Origin: Epiperipatus broadwayi | Lineage: Eukaryota; Onychophora; Udeonychophora; Euonychophora; Peripatidae | NCBI GenBank assembly: GCA_028023455.1 | Contig: JAQFVV010000274.1 | Span: 1,175,350-1,239,349, forward strand | Reading direction: 5' to 3' | DNA length: 64,000 bases | In this document: piece by piece, positions 36,062 to 46,536 of the stretch | Position numbering within the stretch: position 1 is the stretch's first letter | Layout: every line of letters begins with the position of its first letter | Notes under the pieces: generated by a model | Told to the model about the DNA's origin: nothing | The model's database searches: none | Seen by the model: the letters and a program-made list of their open reading frames with translations, nothing else | Translations under genes and position numbers: made by a program

Positions 36062-38193
36062 AAAGTGAAATAGAAGAAGAAAAGGTAAAAGCACCTGAAA
36101 AGGAGTTAGATAGTATTTTTATGGCTCAAATATCCCAAATGTTTAAAGCTCTTCATGAAAGCATAAATAAAAATAATGACAGTATAAATAAAATTAATGA
36201 CAGTATAAATAAAAATAATGACAGTATAAATAAAAATAATGACATTATAAATAAGAATAAGGAAGATAGTGATATAAAGTTTAAAAATCTTCAGGACAGT
36301 ATAAATAAGAATAATGAAGATAGTGGTATAAAGTTTAAAAATCTTAAAGAAGATAGTGATATAAAGTTTAAAAATCTTCATGACAGTATAATTCGAAAAA
36401 TAGAAGATAATAAGGTAAACTTAGATATTCTTAATGAAAGCTTGAATAGAACCAATGAAAATCTAGAGATAAAATTTAAGGAGACCTGCCAGAAGGTAGA
36501 GGACCTTACGGGAGAAGTACAAGATAAATTTAATCAGATAGAAATAAGACTAGATAATAACGAAAGGACCTTTGAATCCTTAAAACATGAGGTAGAGAAT
36601 ATAGAGTACAAAAATCAAGAGTTATTAAAGAATAGATTCGAGGAGTTTTCCGAGTTGACTATCAGAGGTTTAAGTAAGCAAATAGAAGATTCAATCAACC
36701 GATGTCAAGTTAATAGTAACGAATTGAATCAAAAGATTGATGATAATAAGATAAAGGTGGAACGTAGAATGGATGAAATACAGGAACGTATAGGGCATAT
36801 GGATGAAAGTTTTACTGTTATAAAAGAAGAGATCGTACAAAATAGAATAATGATAAGGAATGAAATGGAGCAAGATTTAGTTGAAAGGTTTAGGGATTTA
36901 ATAGTGCAAGATAGGATGGAGACTAAGACAGATATAGAGCAGGTTTTGATTGAAAAATTACAGGATCTGGGGGATATGCAAAAGGTTGAGGAACATAAAT
37001 ATAGGTCAAAGGTTGGGGAAAACATGAAGAAATTACAAAAGGATGTAAAGGAACAAGCTCAACAGTTAGAGAAAAATAGTCATGAATATAAAGACCTAGT
37101 GGACCAAAACTTAGATGAATTTAGAAAAGAGCAAAAATTATATGTAGAGCAAGTGATAGGGCAAATAAATTTTGAAGAGAGATTTCAACAAGTCTGTAAA
37201 CAAATAGAAGAGATGAAACCTATAAGTGGCCAAACGATAGATTTAGGTAGGGAAAGAATATCATATAATAGGTTTGAGGAAAAGATAGTTCCATCCTTAA
37301 TAGGTAAGGTAGAATTTTTAGAGAAAAATGAAAACCACCCATTAGAACGTACTGATGTCAAAGAAGTAGACATCCGACCACCTAGGGAAAGTACTAATTA
37401 TGATGGAGGGTCAAATAGCTCAATGGCCTTAAGATTCATAAGAGTGAAGCCATTTCGAGGAGATTTTGCGGAAAATCCGTCGGAGTTTCTCAATAGCTTA
37501 GAGGAGCTATTCTCTATATGTGTACTAACCGAAAAAGAAAAGTTGGCTATTTGTAGCAACCATTTAGGGGGGACTGCCAAAGACTGGTGGCAATCGTTAT
37601 TTGAAAGGCCAAATACTTACGGAGATTTTCGATTTTTAATTATAGGAAGTTTTTGGAATGCTGATAAACAAGACAGCATTAGGTTTCAAATCACGCAGGA
37701 AAAGTATCACTCCAGTAAGGGTAGTTATACTAGTTTCTTTAGAAGCCAGGCTGTCTGTTTAAAGACTCTCACGGCATGTCCATTGTCTGAAGGACAAATA
37801 GTAAGAATAGTGCGACATAATTTACCTAGGAATGTAGAGCAACTACTGATTGCTGCTGATAGGTATTCCATAGAGGAAGTATCAGAAATATTGGATGCGT
37901 TAGAGATTACAGAGGCATCTCTGGACAATAGATATAAATCCAATAGAGAGAGACCTAGTTATCCATTGTCCAATGTTAACGTTAGTAATAATAACCATAG
38001 GTTTCAAACAAGTTTAAAAAGAAAATATAGCTCTAGAGATAGGGATAGGGTATTCCCATATAATAGAAGAACAGTTAAGTTCGATAACGGTAGGAATAGA
38101 GTAGAAACCCAAAATGATCAACCCTCTACTAGTGGTGTTACCACAATATTAAAAAGACCCAATATAAAATCAACTGATAAAAAGTTAAACTAA
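36055..38193 (+). CDS. gag: Gag with long coiled-coil extension
   Basis: A 712-residue structural protein expected to form the retrotransposon particle in the cytoplasm. Residues about 35-440 are Lys/Glu/Asn-rich coiled coil, starting with tandem INKNNDS units (36160-36260). The capsid-like domain is at about 456-625 (MALRFIRVKPFRGDF, GTAKDWWQSL, PRNVEQLLIAADR), as in the Retrotrans_gag family. The tail (650-712) is basic and Ser-rich, and I see no CCHC zinc knuckle, so RNA binding probably relies on this tail. ATG 36055 is the first in frame; an upstream frame at 35897 may extend it. The gene ends AAG TTA AAC TAA and overlaps the pol frame, read by -1 frameshift. Confidence 0.9.
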   Translation: MVKSEIEEEKVKAPEKELDSIFMAQISQMFKALHESINKNNDSINKINDSINKNNDSINKNNDIINKNKEDSDIKFKNLQDSINKNNEDSGIKFKNLKEDSDIKFKNLHDSIIRKIEDNKVNLDILNESLNRTNENLEIKFKETCQKVEDLTGEVQDKFNQIEIRLDNNERTFESLKHEVENIEYKNQELLKNRFEEFSELTIRGLSKQIEDSINRCQVNSNELNQKIDDNKIKVERRMDEIQERIGHMDESFTVIKEEIVQNRIMIRNEMEQDLVERFRDLIVQDRMETKTDIEQVLIEKLQDLGDMQKVEEHKYRSKVGENMKKLQKDVKEQAQQLEKNSHEYKDLVDQNLDEFRKEQKLYVEQVIGQINFEERFQQVCKQIEEMKPISGQTIDLGRERISYNRFEEKIVPSLIGKVEFLEKNENHPLERTDVKEVDIRPPRESTNYDGGSNSSMALRFIRVKPFRGDFAENPSEFLNSLEELFSICVLTEKEKLAICSNHLGGTAKDWWQSLFERPNTYGDFRFLIIGSFWNADKQDSIRFQITQEKYHSSKGSYTSFFRSQAVCLKTLTACPLSEGQIVRIVRHNLPRNVEQLLIAADRYSIEEVSEILDALEITEASLDNRYKSNRERPSYPLSNVNVSNNNHRFQTSLKRKYSSRDRDRVFPYNRRTVKFDNGRNRVETQNDQPSTSGVTTILKRPNIKSTDKKLN

Positions 38194-41100
38194 GAAGGTC
38201 TTTGTATAGTAGTTCCTCTTTGCAAGGACCAGGTGCTAACAAAATGGGGAACGATCAGATGTGGATGCTAAATACTTTAGATTTAGACATTGATTTTTTA
38301 GAACCCTTTACTATAGGTGAACCACCTATAACGTATCAATGTCCGGTCATTATTTTAAACATTGAAAGTATGAGAATTGAAGCATTAATTGACTCTGGAA
38401 GCCAAGCTTCCATATTATCAGAGTCAACGTATAAAAATCTGGTATGCATAAAAGGTAATGTACCTTCATTGCCAGTAAAACAAATACAAGTAACTCTAGC
38501 AAATGGAAAGAGAACAAAGTTAACAAATAAACAAGTTTGGATTACCTTCAAAATTAATAATACAGAGTTTGGGCATGTTTTTCTTATTATGCCTGGATTG
38601 ATACATGAAGCCATAATAGGTGCTGACTTCATGATTTTAAACGAGTGTCAAATAGATTTTTATAATAAAATTTTTACGTGTAAGAAGGAAAGGCTTAATT
38701 TTGAATATGGGGTGCATAACCTTTCCAATCAATTACTATGCATCCATAATACATTGATTGATGCTAGCATAAAAGAAAAAATTGAACATATTTATGCAGT
38801 CGATTCTAAATTAAAGGAAAAATTATATCAATTAATGTATAGCTTTAAAAGCATTTTTTCTAAAATCCCTGGTATAATAGAGGGATATACCCATCGTATT
38901 AAATTGAAGTGTAATGAACCTTTCCATCAGAAAATGTACCCAATTCCTTACCAATACAAGGACGAGGTACAGAGTCAAATAGACATGATGCTAGAGTGGG
39001 AGATAATAAAAAAGTGCCCTTCTCCTTATGTAAACCCATTGGTTATTGTAAAGAAGAAGGATGGCCATATTAGAGTATGTCTGGATGCTCGCATGTTAAA
39101 TAATATAACTGTGCCAGAGCGTGACATTCCTCCACCTGTACATGAGCTCCTAACTAAGTTTCATAAGAGGTCAATTTTCTCTACATTTGATTTAACAGCT
39201 AGTTATTGGCAAATACCGTTACATGAGAATGATCAGCAATACACAGCATTTTGTTTTCAGGGCCAGTCATATGTTTTCAGATGGATGCCCTTTGGTCTCA
39301 TTAATAGTGGTGCTGGCTTAATCAGATGTTTGGACATGATTTTTTCAAAACAATTAAAAGAAAAGATCATCATGTATGTGGACGATATTGTCATTGCTTC
39401 TGACAATTTAGAAGAGCATCTCCAACATTTAGAAATGTTTTTTAATGAGTGCGCTCTGAAAAACGTCAAAATTAATCTGGAGAAGTGTTTAATAGCCGCT
39501 AAAGAGATTACTTTTCTGGGACATTTAGTAAATGAGCATGGTATTCAACCCCATCCAGAAAAAATTGCAGCTATTCAGCGCTTCCCCACACCAAAAACTG
39601 TAAAACAATTGAAATCTTTTTTTGGGTTGTGCAACTACTACAACCGTTTCTATCAAAATTTTGCGGAGGACACGATACATTTGTCCAAATTGTTGAAAAA
39701 GGCTGAAATGTGGAAGTGGACCCAAGATCATGATAAGGAATTTAACTTAATTAAGAATAAATTTTTAAAACACGTAATTTTAATATATCCTGATTTCAAT
39801 AAAACATTTTATGTGCAAACAGATAGTAGTTACTATGGTCTGGGTGTAGTGTTATTTCAACTCGATGAGGATCAGGTACCTCATGTATTGTACTTCTTGA
39901 GCAGACATCTGAGAGGTGCTGAGTTGAACTACACTATAACTGAAAAGGAAACCCTAGCTGTTGTCTGGGCTTTTCAGAAATTAAGACAATTTTTGTTAGG
40001 TTCTAGTGTAATTGTACTGACCGACCATAGAAGCCTAGAGTTTTTGAATAAAAGCTACCTCAGTAATGAGAGACTTATTAGGTGGAGCTTATATCTCCAA
40101 CAATTCAATTATAGAGTAATCTATATTGAAGGGAGACAGAATATCCCTGCTGATGTTCTTAGTCACCACCCTATCTGTTTAATGACACAAAATCCCAGTA
40201 GCCAAAACATAATTATAAGTAACGTGGATTTGGTTAGGGATGAATCTATAGCTGATGATTATGAAAATCTCACTATGATTCAGAGTCAGGATATTAAATT
40301 AAATAGGATCATGACTATCTTAAATAATCATGATAATATAAATAGAAAAAATAAACATGTTAAAATGATTTTTAAAAGATACAAAATTTATCAAAATTTA
40401 CTTATGTATAACATAAATCCTAAACAGGGGGAATCATGGAGGATAGTTGTCCCTAACTCCATGATTGATAAACTGATTATGTACGTTCATAGTAGCTATG
40501 GGCACTATGGCGCACCAAAAATTATGTATGTTTTAAAGTCAATATTTTTCTTTAATAAAATGTATAAACGCGTAATTAAAAAGGTTAAAACATGTAAAAT
40601 ATGTTTAAAATCCAAACATTGCAGTAAATCTTACGTGGGAATCATGCAACCCATCATTCCGGATCATCCTAATGAATTATTAGCGATTGATTTTTATGGG
40701 CCCTTACCACCATTCAACCGTCAAAAATTCATACTTGTTACATATGATGTTTTTAGTAAGTTAGTTTCAGCCTATCCGGTACCTAAAACCAGCGCTCATT
40801 ATGTTATTAAAAATATGCTTAATTATCAATTTCCTTTAGTTGGAAACCCAAAAATGATTCTTATTGATCATGCAACTGCCTTTATATCTAGTAGATGGAA
40901 GGAGTGGATTCAAACTCAACACCTCAGACATATCATGAGCTCCATTAGAAATCCTCAGTCTAATCCCTGCGAACGTGTTATGTGGGAGCTCGGTAGATTA
41001 TTTAGGGTTTATGTAGCTGATGATCATAAACAGTGGGTGCACAAACTTCCTGAGGTTGTTAATTATATAAACAGCACTTGTAATGAATCCACAGGTTTCA

Positions 41101-41474
41101 CACCTTTACGTCTACACTATGGCAAGCATGAAAATTTACTGATTCAAACACCGATACCCATAACCAGAGAACCTATAAATATAAATCATGATATAAGTCA
41201 AGCTAAAGTAAAGCTGCATATTATGGGTACTAAGAGAGTTAAAAAGGCCCATAATAGACCACATCCGTTCCGAGTAGATGATCTAGTTCTTGTTAGAACA
41301 CCCCATGTTAGCAACCTGCAAAGAAATCAGTTTAGGAAATTCCTTGAACTATATGAGGGACCTTATAAAATTTGTAGCAAGGTAGGGGAGAATGCTTTTA
41401 TATTAAGTACACCAGAGGGGGAGAAAGGGACATACAATGCTAGAAGCTTGATCCCATACCCATCAGAAGTATAG
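38181..41474 (+). CDS. pol: Pol: protease, RT, RNase H, integrase
   Basis: The frame opens at 38181 after a stop, in the -1 phase relative to gag, and has no suitable ATG at its start. It is therefore read as a Gag-Pol fusion. Numbering from 38202 (1,090 residues), the aspartic protease DSG is at 64-66 with IIGAD at 138-142. RT has D330 (FSTFDLT) and YVDD at 392-395. RNase H has D541, E581 and D608. Integrase has the zinc motif H763, H768, C798, C801 and a core with D830, D889 and E924. A GPY/F-like YEGPYKI at 1051 marks the C-terminal module. No chromodomain or envelope follows. All motifs are intact, so the copy may have been active recently. Confidence 0.95.
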   Translation, partial: KVKLRRSLYSSSSLQGPGANKMGNDQMWMLNTLDLDIDFLEPFTIGEPPITYQCPVIILNIESMRIEALIDSGSQASILSESTYKNLVCIKGNVPSLPVKQIQVTLANGKRTKLTNKQVWITFKINNTEFGHVFLIMPGLIHEAIIGADFMILNECQIDFYNKIFTCKKERLNFEYGVHNLSNQLLCIHNTLIDASIKEKIEHIYAVDSKLKEKLYQLMYSFKSIFSKIPGIIEGYTHRIKLKCNEPFHQKMYPIPYQYKDEVQSQIDMMLEWEIIKKCPSPYVNPLVIVKKKDGHIRVCLDARMLNNITVPERDIPPPVHELLTKFHKRSIFSTFDLTASYWQIPLHENDQQYTAFCFQGQSYVFRWMPFGLINSGAGLIRCLDMIFSKQLKEKIIMYVDDIVIASDNLEEHLQHLEMFFNECALKNVKINLEKCLIAAKEITFLGHLVNEHGIQPHPEKIAAIQRFPTPKTVKQLKSFFGLCNYYNRFYQNFAEDTIHLSKLLKKAEMWKWTQDHDKEFNLIKNKFLKHVILIYPDFNKTFYVQTDSSYYGLGVVLFQLDEDQVPHVLYFLSRHLRGAELNYTITEKETLAVVWAFQKLRQFLLGSSVIVLTDHRSLEFLNKSYLSNERLIRWSLYLQQFNYRVIYIEGRQNIPADVLSHHPICLMTQNPSSQNIIISNVDLVRDESIADDYENLTMIQSQDIKLNRIMTILNNHDNINRKNKHVKMIFKRYKIYQNLLMYNINPKQGESWRIVVPNSMIDKLIMYVHSSYGHYGAPKIMYVLKSIFFFNKMYKRVIKKVKTCKICLKSKHCSKSYVGIMQPIIPDHPNELLAIDFYGPLPPFNRQKFILVTYDVFSKLVSAYPVPKTSAHYVIKNMLNYQFPLVGNPKMILIDHATAFISSRWKEWIQTQHLRHIMSSIRNPQSNPCERVMWELGRLFRVYVADDHKQWVHKLPEVVNYINSTCNESTGFTPLRLHYGKHENLLIQTPIPITREPININHDISQAKVKLHIMGTKRVKKAHNRPHPFRVDDLVLVRTPHVSNLQRNQFRKFLELYEGPYKICSKVGENAFILSTPEGEKGTYNARSLIPYPSEV
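38184..38230 (+). promoter_or_regulatory. -1 ribosomal frameshift signal between gag and pol
   Basis: The slippery heptamer G TTA AAC (38184-38190) is in the gag phase and directly precedes the gag stop TAA. After a 6-nt spacer, GGTCTTTG (38197-38204) pairs with CAAGGACC (38223-38230), 8 bp with one G-U. The pol frame is open across the site in the -1 phase. GUUAAAC is a known -1 slippery sequence. The decayed copy has G CTA AAC at 4969-4975 and a similar stem. Confidence 0.8.
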
Positions 41475-41647
41475 AATTTTAGATATTAAATAAAACTTTG
41501 TGTATAATAGTTGAATAATATGTGAATTTGTATTAAAAGCAGTATAGTTTGTATTTTAGTGATATAAGGTTGAATTCAATCATGGTACGTGATAGAGAAA
41601 TTGAATATCAATGAATGAAATGGACATTAATTTAAAATTTTTTATTC

Positions 41648-41658
41648 GAAGGAGGAGG
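41648..41658 (+). promoter_or_regulatory. Polypurine tract
   Basis: GAAGGAGGAGG lies 4 bases before the TG of the 3' LTR, the expected plus-strand primer of the element. Confidence 0.8.
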
Positions 41659-41662
41659 TTAT

Positions 41663-44600
41663 TGTGCCCTTTTCTATAGGTCAATGATGGTTATAAATGG
41701 TCAATTACTAAAAAATTTTAAAATTAATATTATATAGTATTTAATATTATAAACTATGATTAAGTAGTAAAGGATTAATGTAATATATTTAATAATAAGT
41801 ATTGTGATGGTGAGGATTGCATCTAGTTCTATATTTTTCTAAATTATTTTTCAAAATTTTATATAATCATTTTAAATAATATAAGTAGCAAATTTATTAA
41901 GACAGATAAAACTAGACTAAACACCGGAAATGTCTACGTGACTGTCTGGAATATTTTATGTATAAGCACCAGTTTAAATTAATACTAATAATTAAAATAT
42001 TTAAATAGTATATTATAGAGCTGGATGGAATTGTCACACATTATAATAAAAAAAAATAAGATTATACATCTTTATTAATTATTGTTTCAAAATTATTTTA
42101 GAAGTAATTAAATTGTGATAGATAATAATTAATTTAAAAATAATAATAGGTTAATATTTAAGTCTATTATGTCACGATTTTAAAACTTTAGAAATTGTTT
42201 ATAAACCAAAGTAGGGAGTGACCAATAAAAAGATAGATCTTGGCAGACAACAAAAATCGCGCCAATTAATTGTATAAACGAGGAGAACAAAAATGTGTTG
42301 ACTCCAGAGCAGAGGTAAAATTTTAAGCTCTTTAAAATTTCTTTCTTTCTTCAATTTATTAGTCAATTTTATTATAATTTTTAATAATATCTTTGAAAGA
42401 AACCAACTGACAATTTAAAATCTTCCGAAGAGAATCTAAGAATAAAATTTTAAAAAAGTTCTCATAATAATGTTTCACTAACTCCACAGTAACCTGCCAG
42501 TGGATTCTATTAAAATATAATCTGAATTTTCAATAAAAAATGGATAGATTCTGAAAACCAAGTTATAAATTTTATAATATTCCAAAAATGTTAATGTTAT
42601 TCGTTGATATAGTTTGTATAGCGTATTACTATGAAAACTGCTTTCGTGCGTATAAAATTAATGAAAGGACATTGTGCGCAAAGTTAATGAATATAATGGA
42701 AAATAAAAATAAGTATTATTCGTATAAGAATAAATGGACAAAAAGAATTTTTTATTATTGAAATAATTTGAATTGCTTTCTTTAAGATGATCTGAGCAAA
42801 TAAATACTCTAGAAATAGATAAAGACCGAAAATGTTGTATATAAAATAATAATGAATAAAAATGAAATTTACCAAGGAAAATACTTGCCTAAAGAAGAAA
42901 AAAATATTTTACAGAGAAATAAATATAAAATATTGGATCCATGGAAAACGCAATTGGTACCGTAATTATTAAATAATTGTAGTTCTGCTAGAAATAAAGA
43001 TGCATCAACGCGCCGAGGTAATATTCGCCCGAACATTAAAAACTTCGTGGGATAACTAAATAAATGTTTTTTAATAATTTTGAATTAAACATTGAAACTA
43101 AAGATCGTCTAAACAGTTTACTAAATGAACTAATTTATTTAAAACTTTAATAATCAGAAAGGAGAACATTCGGACAAAAGAAGAAATAATAAATATTATG
43201 GGACTAACCAAGATTTACCGCCAGAAAAATATGTGATTATGGTTTAAATTATTTTCTTTATTAATCTAAGTTAAACATTAAGTTTTAGATAGCGATAGGG
43301 AAACAAATACATTAATTCGCAATATAACATTATATAAAAATAATATGTTTTGATTTTGAATGTTCAAATAAAATTGTATGTGTGTGGAAATTTTGTATAT
43401 TTGCGATGCTCGAGGAGAAAGAAACCTACTATGAACTCTAATAGGAAGGTAAAGATTATTTTGGTACATTTTATAGTTATTAATGATATAATGTATGTTT
43501 TATTTATTTAGATCAGCTGTGAATCGAATGAATGTAATGCAAAAGTTTTATTGTTATAATTATTGTAAAACGCATTTTGAAAAACAACACTCTAAAACAC
43601 TTTGAGATGTGATTAGATTTTTTAAAAAATATGCATACGATAATCATTTAATGTGTTATTAATATAGTTCAATATAACCGATGGTTATGTCATATTTTCT
43701 GTTAATTTTTCCGATTAGGATATTTAAGTGTTATTTTAACAAAACATAGATGTTGAACCTATAGTGTAATAAAGCAAGACAAATTGTTCTTATGGAATAG
43801 GGAAATGTTTTATATTAGTGAATTTTGTTTATTGTTTTAAAAGGTAGTTAGTTTTATCGATGTTGGATACAGTAAAAATCTTGAGAGATAGTTTGGGTAG
43901 TGACTTGGTTGTACGTGGAGATTCGGAAACCAAGAGGATGTATTAAAAAACTAGGATGCTACAGGGAATGAATTAATAAGTAGTTTTAGATGGTAATCAG
44001 CGTAGTTAACAAAGCCCTATGACTGTTACACATGTTGTCATGGACAGTGTTATTTTATATTTCTTGTGAATCGTATTAGATGTTTGGTAAAGCTGAATAA
44101 ATAGCTGCCACATCATGCTTATCGCCAGGGTTATCAGACAATGAATGTCGGACCTATTCACACTGTTCCATACATTTTGAAGTATATATTTTGATAAGTT
44201 ATCTATCTATCTTCCCGATATCCTATACATCTTTCGCTATCTTTATCTGTATTTCTTGCAACTACATCGTTATTTGATAAGTCTATTGAAAAGAAACAAT
44301 AGATATTTTAGAATGTATGTCATGCTGTTATTTGAAATAAGAATAGTTAAGTATTAATGAAGAGTAGAGTATGATTATTGAAAGAGAGATGCAGATATCC
44401 TAAGAAAGGAAGGAGTCAGAGAATTATTTTAATTTTAAGAAATGAACTATAATTTTATAAAAATATATCCAAATAGAAATATACAAAATATTAAATGATT
44501 TAATGTTTTCTTATTGTTGATTATATTTAAAAATATAAGTATTGCATATTTAAAGAATATAATAACATTCGATAATTATAGTATATGTGAAACTAAAACA

Positions 44601-46175
44601 AGTGATAATTAAACCCGTGTTATGGCATTATACATGAGTATGGCTTATGGAATAAATGTATTAGAGTTTACGAGCATTACAGAACAAACGTTATAGGTAG
44701 TAATAATATTTGAACAACATGCAGAGTGACTTATATAAAGTTACAAGAAAATGTAATAATTTTTTAGAGGAAAAACCATATTGATTGTAAATTTATAATG
44801 TTTATAAATGATGTTTATCCACATATATAATTTATAATATGGTAACTTTAATATTAAAAGGTAAAGAATAGTATTACCCATAAAATAATTAAAATAAGTA
44901 ATATAATAAACTTAAGGAGAAATAAATAAATAACTTATAAAAGGTATAATAATTTTAATCAACTATAAAAGAAATCTAAAAATGTATAATTCAACTATTG
45001 TAATGTTAAAAGAAAGGAGGATATCCCTTGTAAATAAATGTAAATAGATTTGTTTGTTTTATCTTAATTTTGATTGTTGTTAATAAAATTCTAAAATTTG
45101 TTTATTAAAACTTGTGTCTGAGTTTTGTTTTCTCTACATCATTGCATGAATTCATAGGGCATGTTTACTGTCATTAAACTAAGTATATAATTGTTTGCAC
45201 AAAATATAAATAGAGAAGTATATTTAATCTTAAATATTTATTGATGTTTTTTTTGTAATTGAATAATTATAAAATTGCATTGCGTTACTGGTCATAAACC
45301 CATGGTCATAATGATTTGCTAAATTGTAAGCTATTAGTTGCCACTTGCTTCAGTTATCAGATTATCTAAACACTGCTACTTACTAATTTATTTTATTACT
45401 TAAAGATAAAAAAAAAAGGGAGGATATTAAATTATTAACTAATTTATTACGGTTATAAATTTGTGATAAAAGAAAAGTTGTACTAGTTAGATTAAACAAT
45501 GAAGATTGTGATTATTATTATTATTGTTTTATTATTAATCTAATTTCAGAGTAGTAAATTATGACACAAAATCCCTTATCATATTTTGCTACCTTATTTT
45601 AATTTAACCTTGAATAAATTTAAGAACCTGAGATTATTTCATTTGAGCTAGATAATTACTATTATTGTTATTATCGATAAAAGATTGATACTTTAATTGT
45701 TAAATGAGTCTTAGTGATTAGAAGTTGCAGAAGTCATAAGAACACTATGTTGTTATTATATGTAATAGTAGTAAAAGGGGGGATAGTGTTCTTATGCCAT
45801 TGAGGTGGTATCCGATGGGATATTATCTCAATGTAAACTACTTTGTCACCTCTTTATTTCCACTTCTAGTTTCATGAATTCTGAAATAGTTATTTGAGTT
45901 AGTTTAAAACAGAACCTAAGTTAATTTTAAGAAATTTGAGCTAGTAAAGCATTTAATTGAATATCCCATCAATTATTAGAGCTAGAACCCGGTGAGGCGA
46001 TTTTTACTGTTATATTTATTTGGGGGGTAGTGGAGTACACATATACACGTAGGGTGAGAGGGTAGATTGTGGCGTAACGTGGTGGGCTCGATGTGTACAT
46101 GGTTACACAACATAGGTAAAGGTCAGATTGTGGCAGCCCAACTTTAGGGGCCCGATACGTTATATAAAGGTCAGA
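41663..46175 (+). repeat. 3' LTR (4,513 bp), uninterrupted
   Basis: It starts TGTGCCCTTTTCTATAGGTC and ends AAGGTCAGA, followed by the ATATAT duplication. It matches the 5' LTR along its length and shows the empty Merlin target near 43850. It carries two of the PBS-like modules (about 46064-46091 and 46125-46156) and the two-hairpin structure (45735-45833). AATAAA and downstream blocks match the 5' LTR. Confidence 0.93.
45735..45833 (+). other. Conserved two-hairpin structure, 3' LTR
   Basis: It is identical in design to the copy at 34785: perfect 14-bp stem 45735-45748 with 45783-45796, then stem two at 45798-45833. Confidence 0.8.
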
Positions 46176-46181
46176 ATATAT

Positions 46182-46528
46182 AGTTAATAATTGAGAGAAA
46201 TTGATGTTCACTGGAATCTTATTCATTGTAACAGCAATGTAAAATCTTAATGTATACTCTAATTGAACGTTTTAATTATCTATCAATAGAATATGATGGA
46301 GAAATGTTATAAAAGAAAGAAAAACACATAAAGTACTTATGATGAATGATGTATTAAATTAGTCTTAATTTTGGTTGGAATGATTTAATTAACAATTATA
46401 TTCAAAATAATACCAATTAGTATGGCATTTGGAATGTTTACATAAAATATTGGCTTACAAAACTAGTACAATACTAATAAAGTATACTAATCAAATGAAG
46501 AGAATCATAAAGTGTAATAAAGTTTATA
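46182..46528. other. Unassigned AT-rich stretch
   Basis: Sequence between the gypsy element and the hAT. Nothing is recognised in it. Confidence 0.5.
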
Positions 46529-46536
46529 GGTTAGAG

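Larger units (their letters stand above)
28049..46175 (+). mobile_element. Long-LTR Ty3/gypsy retrotransposon, nearly complete
   Basis: The order is 5' LTR (with a nested Merlin), primer binding site, leader, gag, pol (PR-RT-RH-IN), polypurine tract and 3' LTR. RT before integrase is the Ty3/gypsy order. The element sits in an AT repeat and is flanked by ATATAT on both sides (28043-28048, 46176-46181), readable as a 4- or 6-bp duplication. Gag and pol are free of internal stops. The two LTRs differ only by scattered substitutions and small indels, so the insertion is fairly young. There is no envelope-like frame between pol and the 3' LTR. Without the nested Merlin the element is about 15.4 kb, most of it LTR. 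Confidence 0.93.

Noticed and set aside
36040-36062. Programmed -1 frameshift between the small acidic frame and gag
   Set aside because: The A-run is not in the X-XXY-YYZ phase required, so an indel or a regulatory upstream frame is more likely.
41475-41662. Envelope-like gene after pol
   Set aside because: Only 188 bp lie between the pol stop and the 3' LTR, and no frame of meaningful length is present.
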